DNA of 64,000 nucleotides from Rhodopseudomonas rhenobacensis (GTDB taxonomy: Bacteria; Pseudomonadota; Alphaproteobacteria; Rhizobiales; Xanthobacteraceae). Both the position numbers and the translations under genes were made by a program. The DNA lies in contig NZ_JACHIH010000002.1 of assembly GCF_014203125.1 (NCBI RefSeq), forward strand, positions 62,001-126,000, read 5' to 3'. The notes under the pieces were generated by a model that searched no databases, was not told the DNA's origin, and saw only the letters and a program-made list of their open reading frames with translations. Of the stretch, positions 45,478-54,304 are shown piece by piece (position 1 is the first letter of the stretch; the number at the start of each line of letters is the position of its first letter).

Positions 45478-47127
45478 CTACTCCGAAATCGCCTTCGCCG
45501 ATTTGACCCGGTCGCGCAGCAGGAACTTCTGGATCTTGCCGGTCGAGGTTTTGGGGATGGTCGCGAAGGTCACCACCTTCGGGGTCTTGAAGCCCGGCAT
45601 CTGCTCGCGGCAATAGGCGATGATCTCCGCCTCGGTGGCCTGCGCGCCTTCCTTCAGTTCGACGAAGGCGCAGGGCACTTCGCCCCATTTCGGATCGGGC
45701 TTGGCCACCACCGCGGCGAACAGGATCGCCGGGTGCTTGTAGAGGATGTCTTCGACCTCGACCGAGGAGACGTTCTCGCCGCCGGAGATGATGATGTCCT
45801 TGGAGCGGTCCTTGATGATGACGTAGCCGAATTCGTCGAGCACGCCGAGGTCGCCGGTGTGAAACCAGCCGCCGGCGAAGGCTTCCTTGGTGGCCTTCTC
45901 GTTCTTCAGATAGCCCTTCATCACGATATTGCCGCGGAACATCACCTCGCCGATGGTCTCGCCGTCGCGCGGCACTTCCTCCATGGTGTCGGGATCGCGC
46001 ACCGTGACGGCTTCCTGCAGCGGGTAGGGCACCCCTTGCCGGCGCTTCAGCTGCGCGCGCTCGGCGACCGGCAGATCGTCCCAGCCGGGCTGCTCGGCGC
46101 AGACCGAGGCGGGGCCGTAGACCTCGGTGAGGCCGTAGACGTGGGTCAGCTTGATGCCGATGGTTTCGGCGCCGGCCAGCACCGCGACCGGCGGTGCCGC
46201 GCCGGCGATCAGTCCGACCACCGGCTTTTCGCGCGGCGTCTTCGGCGCGCCCGGCGCGTTGATCAGCGTGTTGTAGACGATCGGCGCGCCCGACATATGG
46301 GTGACGCCGTGCTGTTCGATCAGCGCGAAGATCTTGGCGGGGTCGACCTTGCGCAGGCAGACGTTGACGCCGGCGGCGGCCGCGATGGTCCAGGGAAAGC
46401 ACCAGCCGTTGCAATGAAACATCGGCAGCGTCCACAGATACACCGGATGCGGCCCGAGATTGGCGGCCAGGATGTTGCTGACGGCGTTGAGATAGGCGCC
46501 GCGGTGATGCGTCACCACGCCCTTCGGATTGCCGGTGGTGCCGGAGGTGTAGCCGAGCGAAATCGCGTCCCATTCGTCGTCCGGCCGCAATGCTACGAAA
46601 TCCGGATCGCCGGCGGCGAGGGCGGCCTCGTATTCGATCTCGCCGATCCTTTGACCGCCGACATAGCTTGCGTCGTCGACGTCGATCACCAGCGGCCGCG
46701 GGCCGGCCATCAGCGCCAACGCGTCGGAAATCACCGCGGAGAATTCTGGATCGACCAGGATCACCTTGGCGCCGCCATGGTCGAGCTGGAATGCGATCGA
46801 CGAGGGCTCCAGCCGGATGTTGAGCGCGTTCAGCACCGCGCCGAGCATCGGCACTGCGAAATGCAGCTCGTTCATCGCCGGGATGTTCGGCAGCATCGCC
46901 GCCACGGTGTCGCCGCGTGCGACGCCGCGGCTGGCGAGATAGGACGCGAAGCGGTGGCAGCGCTCGCGGGTCTGGCCCCAGGTGAAACGCCGCCCCTCAT
47001 AGACCGTACTGGTCAGCTGCGGATAGACGTTGGCGCTGCGCTCGAGGAAGCTCAACGGCGTCAGCGGAACGTAATTCGCCGGGTTCTGATCCAGGCCAAT
47101 GCGGTACGGATTGGGCTCAGGCGTCAT
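45478..47127 (-). CDS. Acyl-CoA synthetase (AMP-dependent, medium/long-chain)
   Basis: A 549-residue adenylate-forming enzyme that activates a carboxylic acid to its CoA thioester. The signature motifs are present: LGYTSGTTGNPKGVVTHHRG near 188, VYGLTEVYGP near 322, WFHTGDLGVLDEFGYVIIKDRSKD near 415, and the C-terminal PKTSTGKIQKF with the catalytic Lys. It resembles the DmdB/long-chain group, but the substrate cannot be assigned. A divergent or operon partner is absent; a TRAP binding protein gene lies upstream on the same strand after 189 bp. Confidence 0.94.
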   Translation of the reverse strand: MTPEPNPYRIGLDQNPANYVPLTPLSFLERSANVYPQLTSTVYEGRRFTWGQTRERCHRFASYLASRGVARGDTVAAMLPNIPAMNELHFAVPMLGAVLNALNIRLEPSSIAFQLDHGGAKVILVDPEFSAVISDALALMAGPRPLVIDVDDASYVGGQRIGEIEYEAALAAGDPDFVALRPDDEWDAISLGYTSGTTGNPKGVVTHHRGAYLNAVSNILAANLGPHPVYLWTLPMFHCNGWCFPWTIAAAAGVNVCLRKVDPAKIFALIEQHGVTHMSGAPIVYNTLINAPGAPKTPREKPVVGLIAGAAPPVAVLAGAETIGIKLTHVYGLTEVYGPASVCAEQPGWDDLPVAERAQLKRRQGVPYPLQEAVTVRDPDTMEEVPRDGETIGEVMFRGNIVMKGYLKNEKATKEAFAGGWFHTGDLGVLDEFGYVIIKDRSKDIIISGGENVSSVEVEDILYKHPAILFAAVVAKPDPKWGEVPCAFVELKEGAQATEAEIIAYCREQMPGFKTPKVVTFATIPKTSTGKIQKFLLRDRVKSAKAISE

Positions 47128-47316
47128 GGACGAAACCTCACTGTATCAATTCGTTAGCAGCGTTTCTTTGCTCGATGCGGCAGCTTGCGGCGCACACCCG
47201 GGCTCCTCGAGAATCCGGTCGCTGGCCTCGGGAACCGGGCCACAATAATCGAACCCCGCCTCGGCGCCAGTGCTAACCGGTGCGGATTTCGTCACCGCGA
47301 CCACCCCGGGTGCGCG

Positions 47317-48336
47317 CTACGCCAGCTTGCCGGCGGATTTCTCCAGCAGCGCCCAGGCCTGCTCGCCGAATTTGGCTTTCCATTCGGCGTAGAAGCCGGC
47401 CTTGCGCAGCTTGTCGCGAAACGGGTCAGGGCTCGGCTGGTTGAAAACCAACCCCTTGGCGGCGAGGTCGTGGTGCAGCGTCTGGTTCAGCCTGGCGATG
47501 TCGGCCCGTTCGTGAATCGCGGCGGCGTTGATGTTGCGGGCGATGATGACGCGCAGCTCCTCCGGCAGCCGGTCCCAGGCCCGGCGGTTGGCCAAGAACC
47601 AGAAGCCGTCCCACATGTGGTTGGTCAACGCGCAATATTTCTGCACCTCGTAGAGCTTGGCGGTGGCGATCAGCGCCAGCGGGTTTTCCTGACCTTCGAC
47701 CACCTTGGTCTGCAGCGCGGAGTACACTTCGCTGAAATTGATCGCGGCCGGCGATGCATCGAAGGCCTTGAACATCGAGGTCCACAGCGGCGACACCGGG
47801 ACGCGAATCTTGAAGCCCCTGAGGTCGTCGGGGCCGGTGATCGGCCGGGCCGAGGAGGTGGTCTGGCGAAAACCGTTGTCCCAGATCTTGTCCATCGCCA
47901 CGAGGTTGGCTTTGGTGATTTCGCTGCGGACGTAGGCGCCGAGCTCGCCGTCCATCGCCTTCCACACCGCGTCGTAGTCCGGGAAGGCAAAGCCGATGCC
48001 GTTGATCGAGGCGGCCGGCACCAGCGGCGCCAGGATCACGCCCGACAGCGTGAAGAATTCGACGCCTCCGGCGCGGATCTGGCTCAGCATATCGGTGTCC
48101 GAGCCGAGTTGGTTATTCGGGAAAATCTGGATGTCGACCCGGCCGTCGGTCTCGCTGTTGATCACCGCCGACATCTCGCGGGCGCGCACGTTCATGGGAT
48201 GGCTGGTTGGAAGATTGTTGGCGTATTTGTAGACGAATTCGGGTTGCTGCGCCCGCGCCGCCCACGGCGCAGCGACCCCGCCCAGCATGGTGACGGCCGC
48301 CGATGCCTTCAACACTGTCCGCCGCGAAACGCTCAT
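47317..48336 (-). CDS. TRAP transporter solute-binding protein (DctP family), orphan
   Basis: A 339-residue periplasmic substrate-binding protein of a tripartite ATP-independent (TRAP) transporter, exported by the Tat path (SRRTVLKASA near residue 4, cleavage near ARA). The DctP fold shows YANNLPTSHPMNVRAREMSAVI, IQIFPNNQLGSDTDMLSQIRAG, KIRVPVSPLWTSMFKAFDAS and the conserved Arg in FKIRVPVS that binds the ligand's carboxylate. No dctQ or dctM membrane subunit gene is adjacent in this window, which is unusual. Confidence 0.93.
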   Translation of the reverse strand: MSVSRRTVLKASAAVTMLGGVAAPWAARAQQPEFVYKYANNLPTSHPMNVRAREMSAVINSETDGRVDIQIFPNNQLGSDTDMLSQIRAGGVEFFTLSGVILAPLVPAASINGIGFAFPDYDAVWKAMDGELGAYVRSEITKANLVAMDKIWDNGFRQTTSSARPITGPDDLRGFKIRVPVSPLWTSMFKAFDASPAAINFSEVYSALQTKVVEGQENPLALIATAKLYEVQKYCALTNHMWDGFWFLANRRAWDRLPEELRVIIARNINAAAIHERADIARLNQTLHHDLAAKGLVFNQPSPDPFRDKLRKAGFYAEWKAKFGEQAWALLEKSAGKLA

Positions 48337-49254
48337 CGTTTCTCCCCATGGTCTCGTTGTGGCCGATCCTTATATGCGGCGACCGTTGTGGTCGTCATCA
48401 CACGGCATCGATCAAACCGCAGGTTGACCAAAGCGGGTGGCGCTGTCCAGTTGTCGCGTGGTGTCGGGCCGCAGATGGTGTCGGACTGAGGATCGCGCTC
48501 GGGCCAGACGCACGGACGGCGCGCGCCCAAGCCGGCCGCGGAGCGCCGCGCGTCGCGGCCGCGGCGTCGAGGCTGCGGTCCGTCGGCTTGGTGGCTTGGC
48601 GCGTCGGCGATCCGGCCCCCAGTGCCGCTGCGGCTCGGCAGAGCTACAGATGCCGGACGCCGGCAGAGCTGCGACCTGCGCGGTCGGACGGCGCGAGCGC
48701 CAGATGCGATCTGAGAGGTCGGGTGGTTGCCGTCGCGACACGGGCGATAAAAGACGAAGCCTCGCACTGTCGAAATCGCGGCTCGACACTCGACCATATC
48801 AAGGATGCGGCGTAACCATCTGGCGCAATTCGCATTCCTGGTCTGCATTTATATTCCATAATATACCTTATGCGAATTTGATGTCCGGGGCGATCCTCAC
48901 CACCGCGGCTGTTCGTGTTGCTCTCCCTCAGTCGCATAAGGCGGTCGCGTTTCCGGAGGCGAGCCCACTGGTCGCGTCAGCTGGTCGCGGCCGCTGGCCT
49001 TTGGCTCGAGGTCGGCCTGACGCTGGTGGCGGTGTGCTTGCAGCGACGGCTGGGCACGGAGCTCAACGTCCGGGCACCTGTTCTCCGTGCCGAGGCCGAC
49101 GAAAGGCGCCGTCGCGTGCGTGGCGACGGTCCCGACGAATTTCCGTCAGCTAGCGCAGTCACGGCCAGAGAACATTGAACGAGCGCGGCCGGCAGGATCA
49201 AGAGGACAAGCGGATCAAGCAGCGAAACACTCCGTTCTGATTCGAGGCGACCCC
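48337..49254. other. 918-bp region without a confident gene
   Basis: Open frames here are short, arginine-rich and without family signatures or good ribosome sites. A noticeably AT-rich block (48830-48880, TTTATATTCCATAATATACC) may be a promoter. The region may hold gene remnants; nothing can be named. Confidence 0.5.
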
Positions 49255-49992
49255 TCACCGCTGAAGCCTTCCGTGGTAGATCATCATCGTTCGCGGCGCG
49301 ACGTCCTGGCATTGCATGACGGTCCGAGGCCGGTCTCGATCGCCTTCCATGCCATCGATCGTGATGGTCCGACGATTTTTGCTCCATACGACCCGTCGAA
49401 GCCCCTCGAAATTCATCGCCAGCGTGATCTCATCGTGGCTGACATCCGTCACCTCGCCTTGGTACAGCCGTCCCTCCTTGCCGCGATCGAACAGCACTTG
49501 TTTGGAAGCTGCATCCATCGTGAAGTACATGTACCCCGCCGTATCTTCACAGCGAACCGAAATTGGGTGCAAAATTGGATCGTGAACCCGGAAGCTCAAT
49601 ATGCTTCTCGGCGGAGTGATCGTGCAGCGGTGCACCAGTGTCGGGCGAAAGGTGAAGTCCTCTAATCCCGGCCAGGTCATCGTCTTCTGATCGCGATCAA
49701 AGATCAGGTCGATCCTTCCGGGAAGTCCTCGCACGATGAATTCGATTTTTTCGCCTGCCCCATGTCCAACAGAACTGATGTCTCCTGGATAGACATTTGC
49801 GTCGGAATAGGTTTCGAGATCTAGCGGCGGCGTTTCGAAAACGACCGCCTTTGCATCGATATCGAAGGTCACAAAATAGGGGCGCGCCGGAACGCCGCCT
49901 TCACACCGCACCGAGAACGATTCCGTGGCGGCTGCACGATCCGCCGTCAGCACGAGAAGGAGAATGATCGGTAGCGCCAGGAGCTGCTTCAC
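49255..49992 (-). CDS. Secreted protein with two copies of an unrecognised domain
   Basis: A 245-residue protein from GTG 49992, with signal peptide MKQLLALPIILLLVL (cleavage near AAA-TES, about 22). After it come two similar units. Copy 1, about 26-123, begins FSVRCEGG and ends TLVHRC. Copy 2, about 144-228, begins ISVRCEDT and ends TVMQC. Both contain a pattern of YF-type strand, VxF(E/D), YxG(D/E)(I/V)(S/T)xVxH and a K/RxxT(M/I)T strand, and each has a Cys near both ends (30/123 and 148/228), probably disulfide-bonded in the periplasm. I do not recognise the family. A short exported-peptide gene lies 155 bases upstream on the same strand. Confidence 0.8.
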   Translation of the reverse strand: MKQLLALPIILLLVLTADRAAATESFSVRCEGGVPARPYFVTFDIDAKAVVFETPPLDLETYSDANVYPGDISSVGHGAGEKIEFIVRGLPGRIDLIFDRDQKTMTWPGLEDFTFRPTLVHRCTITPPRSILSFRVHDPILHPISVRCEDTAGYMYFTMDAASKQVLFDRGKEGRLYQGEVTDVSHDEITLAMNFEGLRRVVWSKNRRTITIDGMEGDRDRPRTVMQCQDVAPRTMMIYHGRLQR

Positions 49993-50147
49993 GTCGCGCG
50001 CCCCGCGCGCGTGGCTTCCCGCGGCCTGGTAGCGCCGGGAGCCGCTTCGGACTCTCAATTTTGTCCGATGGATTGGCCAGATGAACCTGATAACCGCGCG
50101 ATCAAAAGAGCTGCGCCAACGGACACTCATCCTATTTCGGACCCCGG

Positions 50148-50297
50148 TCACAAATTACCCTCTTCAGGGCAAACCCAGCACCATCGTTCATCCCCTATGA
50201 GAGGTGATGTTGATTGCGCGCGAGCCACATCGATAGCGAGCGTCAGCAACGCGAGTACCAGCGAACAGCGAAACATCCGACTGACATCGTGGCGCAT
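50148..50297 (-). CDS. Short exported peptide, Cys/Trp-containing (49 aa)
   Basis: Reading from ATG 50297 gives 49 residues: a basic start, a clean hydrophobic core (SLVLALLTLAIDVARA) with a probable cut at ARA-QS, and a 22-residue mature part containing ERWCWVCPEEG with a CxxC pair. The ribosome site is strong (AGGTGAGGGG, about 10 bases upstream). It precedes the two-domain secreted protein on the same strand. It could be a genuine small secreted peptide or the 5' remnant of a larger secreted protein gene. Confidence 0.5.
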   Translation of the reverse strand: MRHDVSRMFRCSLVLALLTLAIDVARAQSTSPLIGDERWCWVCPEEGNL

Positions 50298-50601
50298 GAT
50301 GGCCCCCCTCACCTGATCGCTTTTAAGTTGTGTCCGGCCGGTCGTCCACTATCGGCTGTTTCGGAGCGGGTGCTGCGGCCGATAGCAAGCCACGCGCCGT
50401 TGCGAGATTCGAACGCGACCGCTCCCGACCGGCTCACAGATCGACCCGGCTATTAGCAATAAGGCGCATTCAGGCGCGATTTCCGTTGCTCGGCGCGATA
50501 TTCGGCTACCGCCGCCGGCGGTATTGGGCTAAATCGCCGCCTTACCGGGTTTGAGCCTCCGCGGCATGCGGGCAAACCGCATCTGACGGATGTAGATCAC
50601 C

Positions 50602-51900
50602 ATGGACGCAACCAATTTCGTGCCGGCGGGCACCGCCGGGCGCGGCAAGCCGTTGAACTCCCCTGCCCAGGTGCTGCTGGCGAGCCTGATCGGCACCACG
50701 GTCGAGTTCTTCGATTTCTACGTCTACGCCACCGCCGCCGTGCTGGTGTTTCCGACGCTGTTCTTTCCCAACAGCGATCCGATGACGGCGCTGCTGGCGT
50801 CGTTCGCCACGTTTTCGATCGCGTTTTTTGCCCGCCCGTTCGGCGCCATCATCTTCGGGCATTTCGGCGACCGCGTCGGCCGCAAGACCACGCTGGTGGC
50901 AGCCTTGTTGACGATGGGAATTTCCACCGTGGTGATCGGGTTGCTGCCGACCTATCACCAGATCGGCGTGGCGGCGCCGCTGTTGCTGGCGCTGTGCCGC
51001 TTCGGTCAGGGCTTTGGGCTGGGCGGCGAATGGGGCGGCGCGGTGCTGCTCGCCACCGAGAACGCGCCCGACGGCAAGCGCAACTGGTACGGAATGTTTC
51101 CGCAGCTCGGCGCGCCGGTCGGGCTGTTCCTCGCCTCCGGGGTGTTCTGGATCCTGCTGCACTTCATGTCGCAGGAGGCGCTGCTGAATTGGGGTTGGCG
51201 GATTCCCTTTATCGCCTCGGTGGTGCTGATCGGCATCGGCCTGTGGGTGCGGCTGTCGATCAGCGAGACGCCGGAATTTCAGAAGGCGATCGACAAGCAG
51301 GAGCGCGTCTCGGTTCCGGTGTTCGAAGTTTTCCGCCACCACAAGCGCAGCGTGCTGATCAGCACCTTCATGGCGCTGATTACATTCGTGGCGTTCTACA
51401 TCTGCACCGCTTATCTGTTGTCCTACAACGTCAAGGTCGCCGGGGTGTCGTTTCGCGATGCGCTGATGGTGCAGATCTACGGCTCGCTGCTGTTCGGCCT
51501 CAGCACGATCGCGGCCGGCAAGCTCGGCGACCGCTTCGGCCGCCGCACCTTGCTGCTCGTAAGCACCATCATCCTCGGGCTGTTCTCGTTTGCGCTGGCG
51601 CCGCTGCTCGGCGCCGGGCTGCTCGGCATCTACGTTTTCACCACCGTCGGCATGCTGTTGTTCGGCATGAACTACGGCGTGATCGGCGCCGCCTTGGCGG
51701 CCCCCTTCCCGACCAAGGTGCGCTACACCGGATCGTCGATCACCTTCAACCTGGCCGGCATCTTCGGCGCCTCGCTGGCGCCCTACATCGCCACCTGGCT
51801 GCAGACCAATTACGGCATGAGCTATGTCGGCTACTATCAGCTGGCGGCCGCGGTGGTGTCGCTGGTCTGCATCCTCGCCTCGCGCAAGGCCGAAATCTGA
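50602..51900 (+). CDS. MFS transporter, metabolite:H+ symporter (MHS) family
   Basis: A 432-residue 12-segment major facilitator of the MHS group (ProP, ShiA, KgtP relatives). Signatures are IGTTVEFFDFYVYATAAVLVF at segment 1, RPFGAIIFGHFGDRVGRKTTL between segments 2 and 3, RFGQGFGLGGEWGGAVLLATENAP, and LSISETPEF between segments 6 and 7, with a second GDRFGRRTLLL in the C-half. Substrates in this group are organic acids or osmolytes; the specific one is not predictable. ATG 50602 is clear. It is flanked by the convergent alkaline-phosphatase-like gene. Confidence 0.94.
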   Translation: MDATNFVPAGTAGRGKPLNSPAQVLLASLIGTTVEFFDFYVYATAAVLVFPTLFFPNSDPMTALLASFATFSIAFFARPFGAIIFGHFGDRVGRKTTLVAALLTMGISTVVIGLLPTYHQIGVAAPLLLALCRFGQGFGLGGEWGGAVLLATENAPDGKRNWYGMFPQLGAPVGLFLASGVFWILLHFMSQEALLNWGWRIPFIASVVLIGIGLWVRLSISETPEFQKAIDKQERVSVPVFEVFRHHKRSVLISTFMALITFVAFYICTAYLLSYNVKVAGVSFRDALMVQIYGSLLFGLSTIAAGKLGDRFGRRTLLLVSTIILGLFSFALAPLLGAGLLGIYVFTTVGMLLFGMNYGVIGAALAAPFPTKVRYTGSSITFNLAGIFGASLAPYIATWLQTNYGMSYVGYYQLAAAVVSLVCILASRKAEI

Positions 51901-51969
51901 GCGGCGCTCGGCGCGGCGCGAAGCCGTGCCCGGTTGCCAGCACGAATGGCGGCTTTCAGGCGCAGCGGG

Positions 51970-53181
51970 TCAATTTGGCAGAGCTGGGGCGCCCGATCGC
52001 GCCAGCGCATCGCGAAGATCGACGAGCGTCGCCTCGTTATCGGCGAGCATGCGATCGAGGCTCCCCGCGTAGCGCCATTGCTGGATGCTGGAGAGGTCCC
52101 AAAACCGCGCCGGCCGCACCAGCCGGTTGTGCGAGGCCATCCACGCCAGGTCGAGCAGCGGGTAACGCCCGGCGTAAACCTGCATCCAGCCCGTTAGACG
52201 CAGATAGTCCTTGTGCTGGCGGTTGAGCCGCTCGATGCGGCGTGCGTCGCCGGCGGGAGCCGCGGCTTGATCTGCCATCACTTCGGTCAGGACGCGTCCT
52301 GAGGCGGCGTCCGAATTCGGCGGCTCGACGCCCATGAGGGCGGCGATGGTCGGCGCCAGGTCGATGTTCTCCGCGTAGCCGATCACGCGCCCCTTCGCGA
52401 TTCCCGGACCTCGCAGCGCGAAGGGCAAGCGCCAGCTCTCTTCCTGCTGCGGTCCGTGCCAGCCGCCGCGGGCGGCGCCATCGGGCATCAATACCAGCAG
52501 CGTGTCGTCGTACTTGTCGATCTGCTTCAACGCATCGACAAAACGCCCGAGCAGCGTGTCGGCCCACCGGACCGATGCAGGATAGGGCGAGCCCTCTCCA
52601 TACGCGTCGCCGCGCCAGGGCACGTTCTCCCGCGTAAAACCGACCCGCTGCAGCACGGCGTTGGTGTCTTGGAGAATCAGCCGCATGAATGTCAGGTCGG
52701 GGTGCTCGCGCAATTGCCTCAGCCCCTCCTCCACGACCCGTTCGTCGCTGAGCGCCTGCGAGAGATTGGTGTAGCTGAAGCCTTCGGCGACCGACCGATA
52801 GGCCGTCGAGCCGGCGATGAAGGCGGTGTAACCTTTAAAACGATGCTGGATATAGGTCGCCTCGACGGCGGGCTCGAGGAACAGCGTGCCGGCGGCCGTG
52901 GTCGGGTTGGGAAGCGATGTCGTGCTGAGCACGAAGTAGCTGGAATCCGTCGGGTGGTACGGAAAAATGCTCGTCATTTCGCTGGCGCGGGTGCCTTCGG
53001 CCGCAACCTGGAGCCAATTGGTGAGGCCCAGACGCTCCGGCGCATCGGCAAGCAGGCTGTCCATATGGAAGATGATCACCCGCGCCGGGCGCGGGCGCGG
53101 CTGCGCCGAAGCGTTTGGGACAGCCGTCAGCGCGGCGAGCGCGACGGCCGCCGCGATGGCAATGATCGATCTGAGCATCAT
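51970..53181 (-). CDS. Secreted alkaline phosphatase/sulfatase-superfamily protein
   Basis: A 403-residue exported protein (signal peptide, cleavage near ASA at about 26) with the alkaline phosphatase superfamily layout. It has RVIIFHMDSLLADAPERL near the start, a SIFPYHPTDSSYFVLST segment where the nucleophile region should be, and later LLVLMPDGAARGGWHGP, SWRLPFALRGPGI and YAENIDLAPTIAALMGVEPP. The usual SDH-type metal pair reads PDG here and some His ligands are not evident, so activity is uncertain. It is divergent from a LysR regulator gene, which may control it. Confidence 0.85.
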   Translation of the reverse strand: MMLRSIIAIAAAVALAALTAVPNASAQPRPRPARVIIFHMDSLLADAPERLGLTNWLQVAAEGTRASEMTSIFPYHPTDSSYFVLSTTSLPNPTTAAGTLFLEPAVEATYIQHRFKGYTAFIAGSTAYRSVAEGFSYTNLSQALSDERVVEEGLRQLREHPDLTFMRLILQDTNAVLQRVGFTRENVPWRGDAYGEGSPYPASVRWADTLLGRFVDALKQIDKYDDTLLVLMPDGAARGGWHGPQQEESWRLPFALRGPGIAKGRVIGYAENIDLAPTIAALMGVEPPNSDAASGRVLTEVMADQAAAPAGDARRIERLNRQHKDYLRLTGWMQVYAGRYPLLDLAWMASHNRLVRPARFWDLSSIQQWRYAGSLDRMLADNEATLVDLRDALARSGAPALPN

Positions 53182-53242
53182 GAACCCCTCCGCAGGACGT
53201 GCTCTCGCGCCCAGTCCTAGGATCGGTTACCGTGACGTTCAA

Positions 53243-53257
53243 ATATCGGTTTTGCAT
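53243..53257. promoter_or_regulatory. Possible LysR-type T-N11-A box
   Basis: In the 95-bp divergent spacer, AT-ATCGGTTTTGC-AT fits the T-N11-A core favoured by LysR-type regulators. It lies 20-35 bases before the lysR gene, as expected for autoregulation. Support is limited to position and the loose consensus. Confidence 0.3.
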
Positions 53258-53276
53258 TTATTGAGACTGTCACGAT

Positions 53277-54170
53277 ATGGCCATCGAACTCCACCACATG
53301 CGCCAGTTCGCGACGCTCGCCGAGGAACTTCACTTCGGCCGGGCCGCGGCGCGGTTGAACATGGCGCAGCCGCCGCTCTCGCAGTCGATCAAGCGCCTGG
53401 AAGCGTCGTTGGGATTCGCCCTGTTCGCGCGCACCCAGCGCCGGGTCGAACTGACGCCGGCCGGTCAGGTGTTTCTGGCCGAGGCGCGGCGGACATTGCA
53501 GCAGGCTGATGAAGCGGTTCGTCTGGCCCGGCGGGCGGCGTCGGAGGATCTGGCGGAACTGTCGGTGACGTTCACCAGCGCCGCGCTCTATCGCGTGCTG
53601 CCGGCGGCGTTGCGCGGGCTGCGCGATCGGTTGCCATCGGTCGAGATCCGGCTGGACGAGCGCCCGACCGATGCGCAGCTTGCCGGACTGCAGGACGGAT
53701 CGGTCGATGTCGGCTTCGTAACGCCACCGCTGAAATCCGTCGCCGGGCTGGAGGTCGAGGTCATCAGCCGCGACCGCTTTGCTCTGGCGGTGCCGATTTC
53801 AAGTCCGTTCGCGCGACGCGACGCCGTGGCGTTGCAGGAGCTGGCGAGGGAGGCCTTCGTCCTGTTTCCCCATGTTCAGGGCCCAGCCCTGCACGGCCGG
53901 TTGATGAGCGCGTGCCGCCAGGCCGGCTTCGTGCCGCGGGTGCGTCAGGAGGCGCGGCAGATGCACACGATCCTCAGCCTGGTCGCGGCCGAGTTGGGCG
54001 TGTCACTCGTGCCCGAAGGCGCGCGCTCAATGTGCGTCGATGGCGTTGCGATGGTTCCCCTCGCCGGTTTCCCTGCCGATTTGACGTGGGATTTGTCTGT
54101 CGCGTGGAAGTCAAAAGGTGCCGGGCGTCCTTTGAGGGCGTTCATCGACATCGTCAGGTCGCTGAGCTGA
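53277..54170 (+). CDS. LysR-family transcriptional regulator
   Basis: A 297-residue LysR regulator. The N-terminal winged helix-turn-helix reads HHMRQFATLAEELHFGRAAARLNMAQPPLSQSIKRLEASLG, and the effector-binding domain runs from about 90 to the end (DVGFVTPPLKSVAGLEVEVI). The start ATG 53277 matches the usual beginning of the family. It is divergent from the alkaline-phosphatase-like gene, the usual arrangement for its target. The effector is unknown. Confidence 0.93.
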   Translation: MAIELHHMRQFATLAEELHFGRAAARLNMAQPPLSQSIKRLEASLGFALFARTQRRVELTPAGQVFLAEARRTLQQADEAVRLARRAASEDLAELSVTFTSAALYRVLPAALRGLRDRLPSVEIRLDERPTDAQLAGLQDGSVDVGFVTPPLKSVAGLEVEVISRDRFALAVPISSPFARRDAVALQELAREAFVLFPHVQGPALHGRLMSACRQAGFVPRVRQEARQMHTILSLVAAELGVSLVPEGARSMCVDGVAMVPLAGFPADLTWDLSVAWKSKGAGRPLRAFIDIVRSLS

Positions 54171-54304
54171 TGACAGGGACGCGTGCCCGGGCCGTGCCTG
54201 GCGGCCGCGGGTCTCGCTGGCGCCGTGCTCTTTCATCGCCGCAATGCCGATTGCGAACAAAGCAGGAATCTGGGAGTCTCGAGTTTTCCCAAAAAGGACG
54301 ATTC

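Noticed and set aside
48437-49153. 239-codon plus-strand frame in the gene-poor stretch
   Set aside because: Biased, arginine-rich, no ribosome site and no recognisable motif; a real gene is not supported.
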